64,000 nucleotides of DNA from Purshia tridentata (Eukaryota > Streptophyta > Magnoliopsida > Rosales > Rosaceae). Shown piece after piece: positions 63,064-64,000 of the stretch (positions are counted from its first letter, which is position 1; every line of letters begins with the position of its first letter). The stretch spans positions 40,945-104,944 of the forward strand of contig QANT01003258.1 in assembly GCA_003254885.1 (NCBI GenBank), read 5' to 3'. The notes beneath the pieces are model-generated. The model did no database searches. It was not told where the DNA came from and worked only from the letters and a program-made list of their open reading frames with translations. Position numbers and translations under genes: made by a program.

Positions 63064-63400
63064 TATGGGTGAGAATGGGTAGATTTTATCGGCCATTATC
63101 GGCCAACCAACCCATTATCAGTTGACTGATAATTCAACCAACATCTGATGCATTAAGTCAGGCTGATAATAGCAACCGACCTATTAAATTTGGTTTGGAT
63201 GTTGGTTGTGAAATTGATCAATTATCGACCTTATCGACCTATTTATATAAATTATATCAGCCTTATCGGCAATTGACCAACAATGGTTGAGTTAGTTGTT
63301 GGTTGTTGGTTGTTGGTTGTGAGATATGGTAGAATTGATTAGTCGGGTTGGGTAGAATTATCAGTCATTATCGGCCCGACCCGACCCATTCCCACTCTTA
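63064..63400. mobile_element. Probable small hAT-like non-autonomous element (337 bp)
   Basis: The left end TATGGGTGAGAATGGGT and the right end, read on the other strand, TAAGAGTGGGAATGGGT form an imperfect terminal inverted repeat. The inside is built from ATTATCGGCC/GACTGATAAT-type repeats. The flanking 8-mers TTATAAGG and CTATAAAA match at five of eight bases, so any target duplication has decayed. Confidence 0.5.
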
Positions 63401-64000
63401 CTATAAAATTGTTGTTAAACAACCCAATAAAAATTGAATTAAATACATAGTAGACACAAATAAAAGTTTGAGTACCACTTTCGAAGACGAATTAAAATTT
63501 AGGTATAATTTATAAGAGATTAAAAAAACATAAACATCAAGTTAACCTAGTTAAGTTTTTAATTCATACCATACATGGATTAAATCAAACTAACATGACA
63601 TAATTATTACCACTTGAGTGAGCATTCAAGTGTTTTGACATAATTAATTAAACGAATATTAAAATTAAGATCATTATTTATAGATCAACTTAGTAAAAAA
63701 TTATCCAAATCGGAAATTGTTTAGTCATCTAACTGTTATCAAATAAATAGATGATTTTGGTAACAGTTAAATTCACCGTTTGTTATTTGATAACAATTAG
63801 ATAACTCAACGATTTCTGATTTGGTTAATTTTTTGCAGAGTTGATCTATAAATGATGATCTTGATATTGAACGGTTCCGATCGTGAAATTAAATTGTCAA
63901 ATGAACAAAAGAAAATAAAAGACATAAGGAGAAAGCACAAATAGAAGACACATAGCATTTTCTTGACATAAAATACCGGATGAAATGACACAAACTTCAA
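63401..64000. other. Intergenic region at the right edge
   Basis: AT-rich. GTTATCAAATAA (63737) and its inverted counterpart near 63780 form an imperfect palindrome around 63710-63830 (AAATCGGAAATTGTTTAGT versus a reverse-complement-like copy), perhaps a small foldback element. No gene seen. Confidence 0.45.

Overview
This is plant nuclear DNA. It is AT-rich, genes carry many GT-AG introns, and every recognisable protein is a land-plant family member (AINTEGUMENTA-like, TT2-like MYB, ELF4-like, plant-type TAF12). The overall look suggests a woody eudicot, and Rosaceae/Prunus is my best guess, but that is inference rather than proof. Two N bases (23410, 60600) show this is a draft assembly.

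Layout from left to right. 1-680 looks like the 5' leader of a minus-strand gene that lies mostly outside the window. 6554-9714 (-) is an AINTEGUMENTA-LIKE (AIL1/ANT clade) AP2 factor with nine coding exons, one only 9 bp long. 13238-13900 holds a tandem TRIM/SMART-like retroelement. 15560-16416 (+) is an R2R3-MYB of the bHLH-binding type. 19252-20645 (-) is autophagy gene ATG12. 20957-23445 is a retroposon-like insertion containing a 31-bp hairpin minisatellite. 24797-25992 (-) is a TT2-like R2R3-MYB (proanthocyanidin type). 26-32.8 kb is intergenic. 32837-37866 (-) is TAF12, with a young-looking SINE in an intron. 38179-39158 is a non-autonomous hAT element. 40385-54075 (-) is the very large B-block-binding subunit of TFIIIC (17 coding exons). 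56376-56720 (+) is an ELF4-LIKE 3 type gene. 58764-62434 (-) is a plastid-targeted NAD(P)-binding Rossmann protein whose seventh exon appears twice around an N. 63064-63400 looks like a second small hAT-type element.

I rebuilt all eight gene models by hand from splice sites. Every junction keeps frame and every predicted protein is complete: 584, 209, 95, 326, 658, 1877, 114 and 305 aa. The genes do not form an operon-like system. Two relationships stand out. The two MYBs are convergent and about 8.4 kb apart on either side of ATG12; both carry the bHLH-interaction motif and likely miR858 sites, and the first also has a miR828 site. TAF12 (RNA polymerase II) and the TFIIIC subunit (RNA polymerase III) lie head-to-tail. 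I found no tRNA or rRNA gene, CRISPR array or viral gene. I also found no clear undescribed biological system; the most unusual DNA is the hairpin minisatellite at 22.6-23.1 kb and several well-bounded small transposons.
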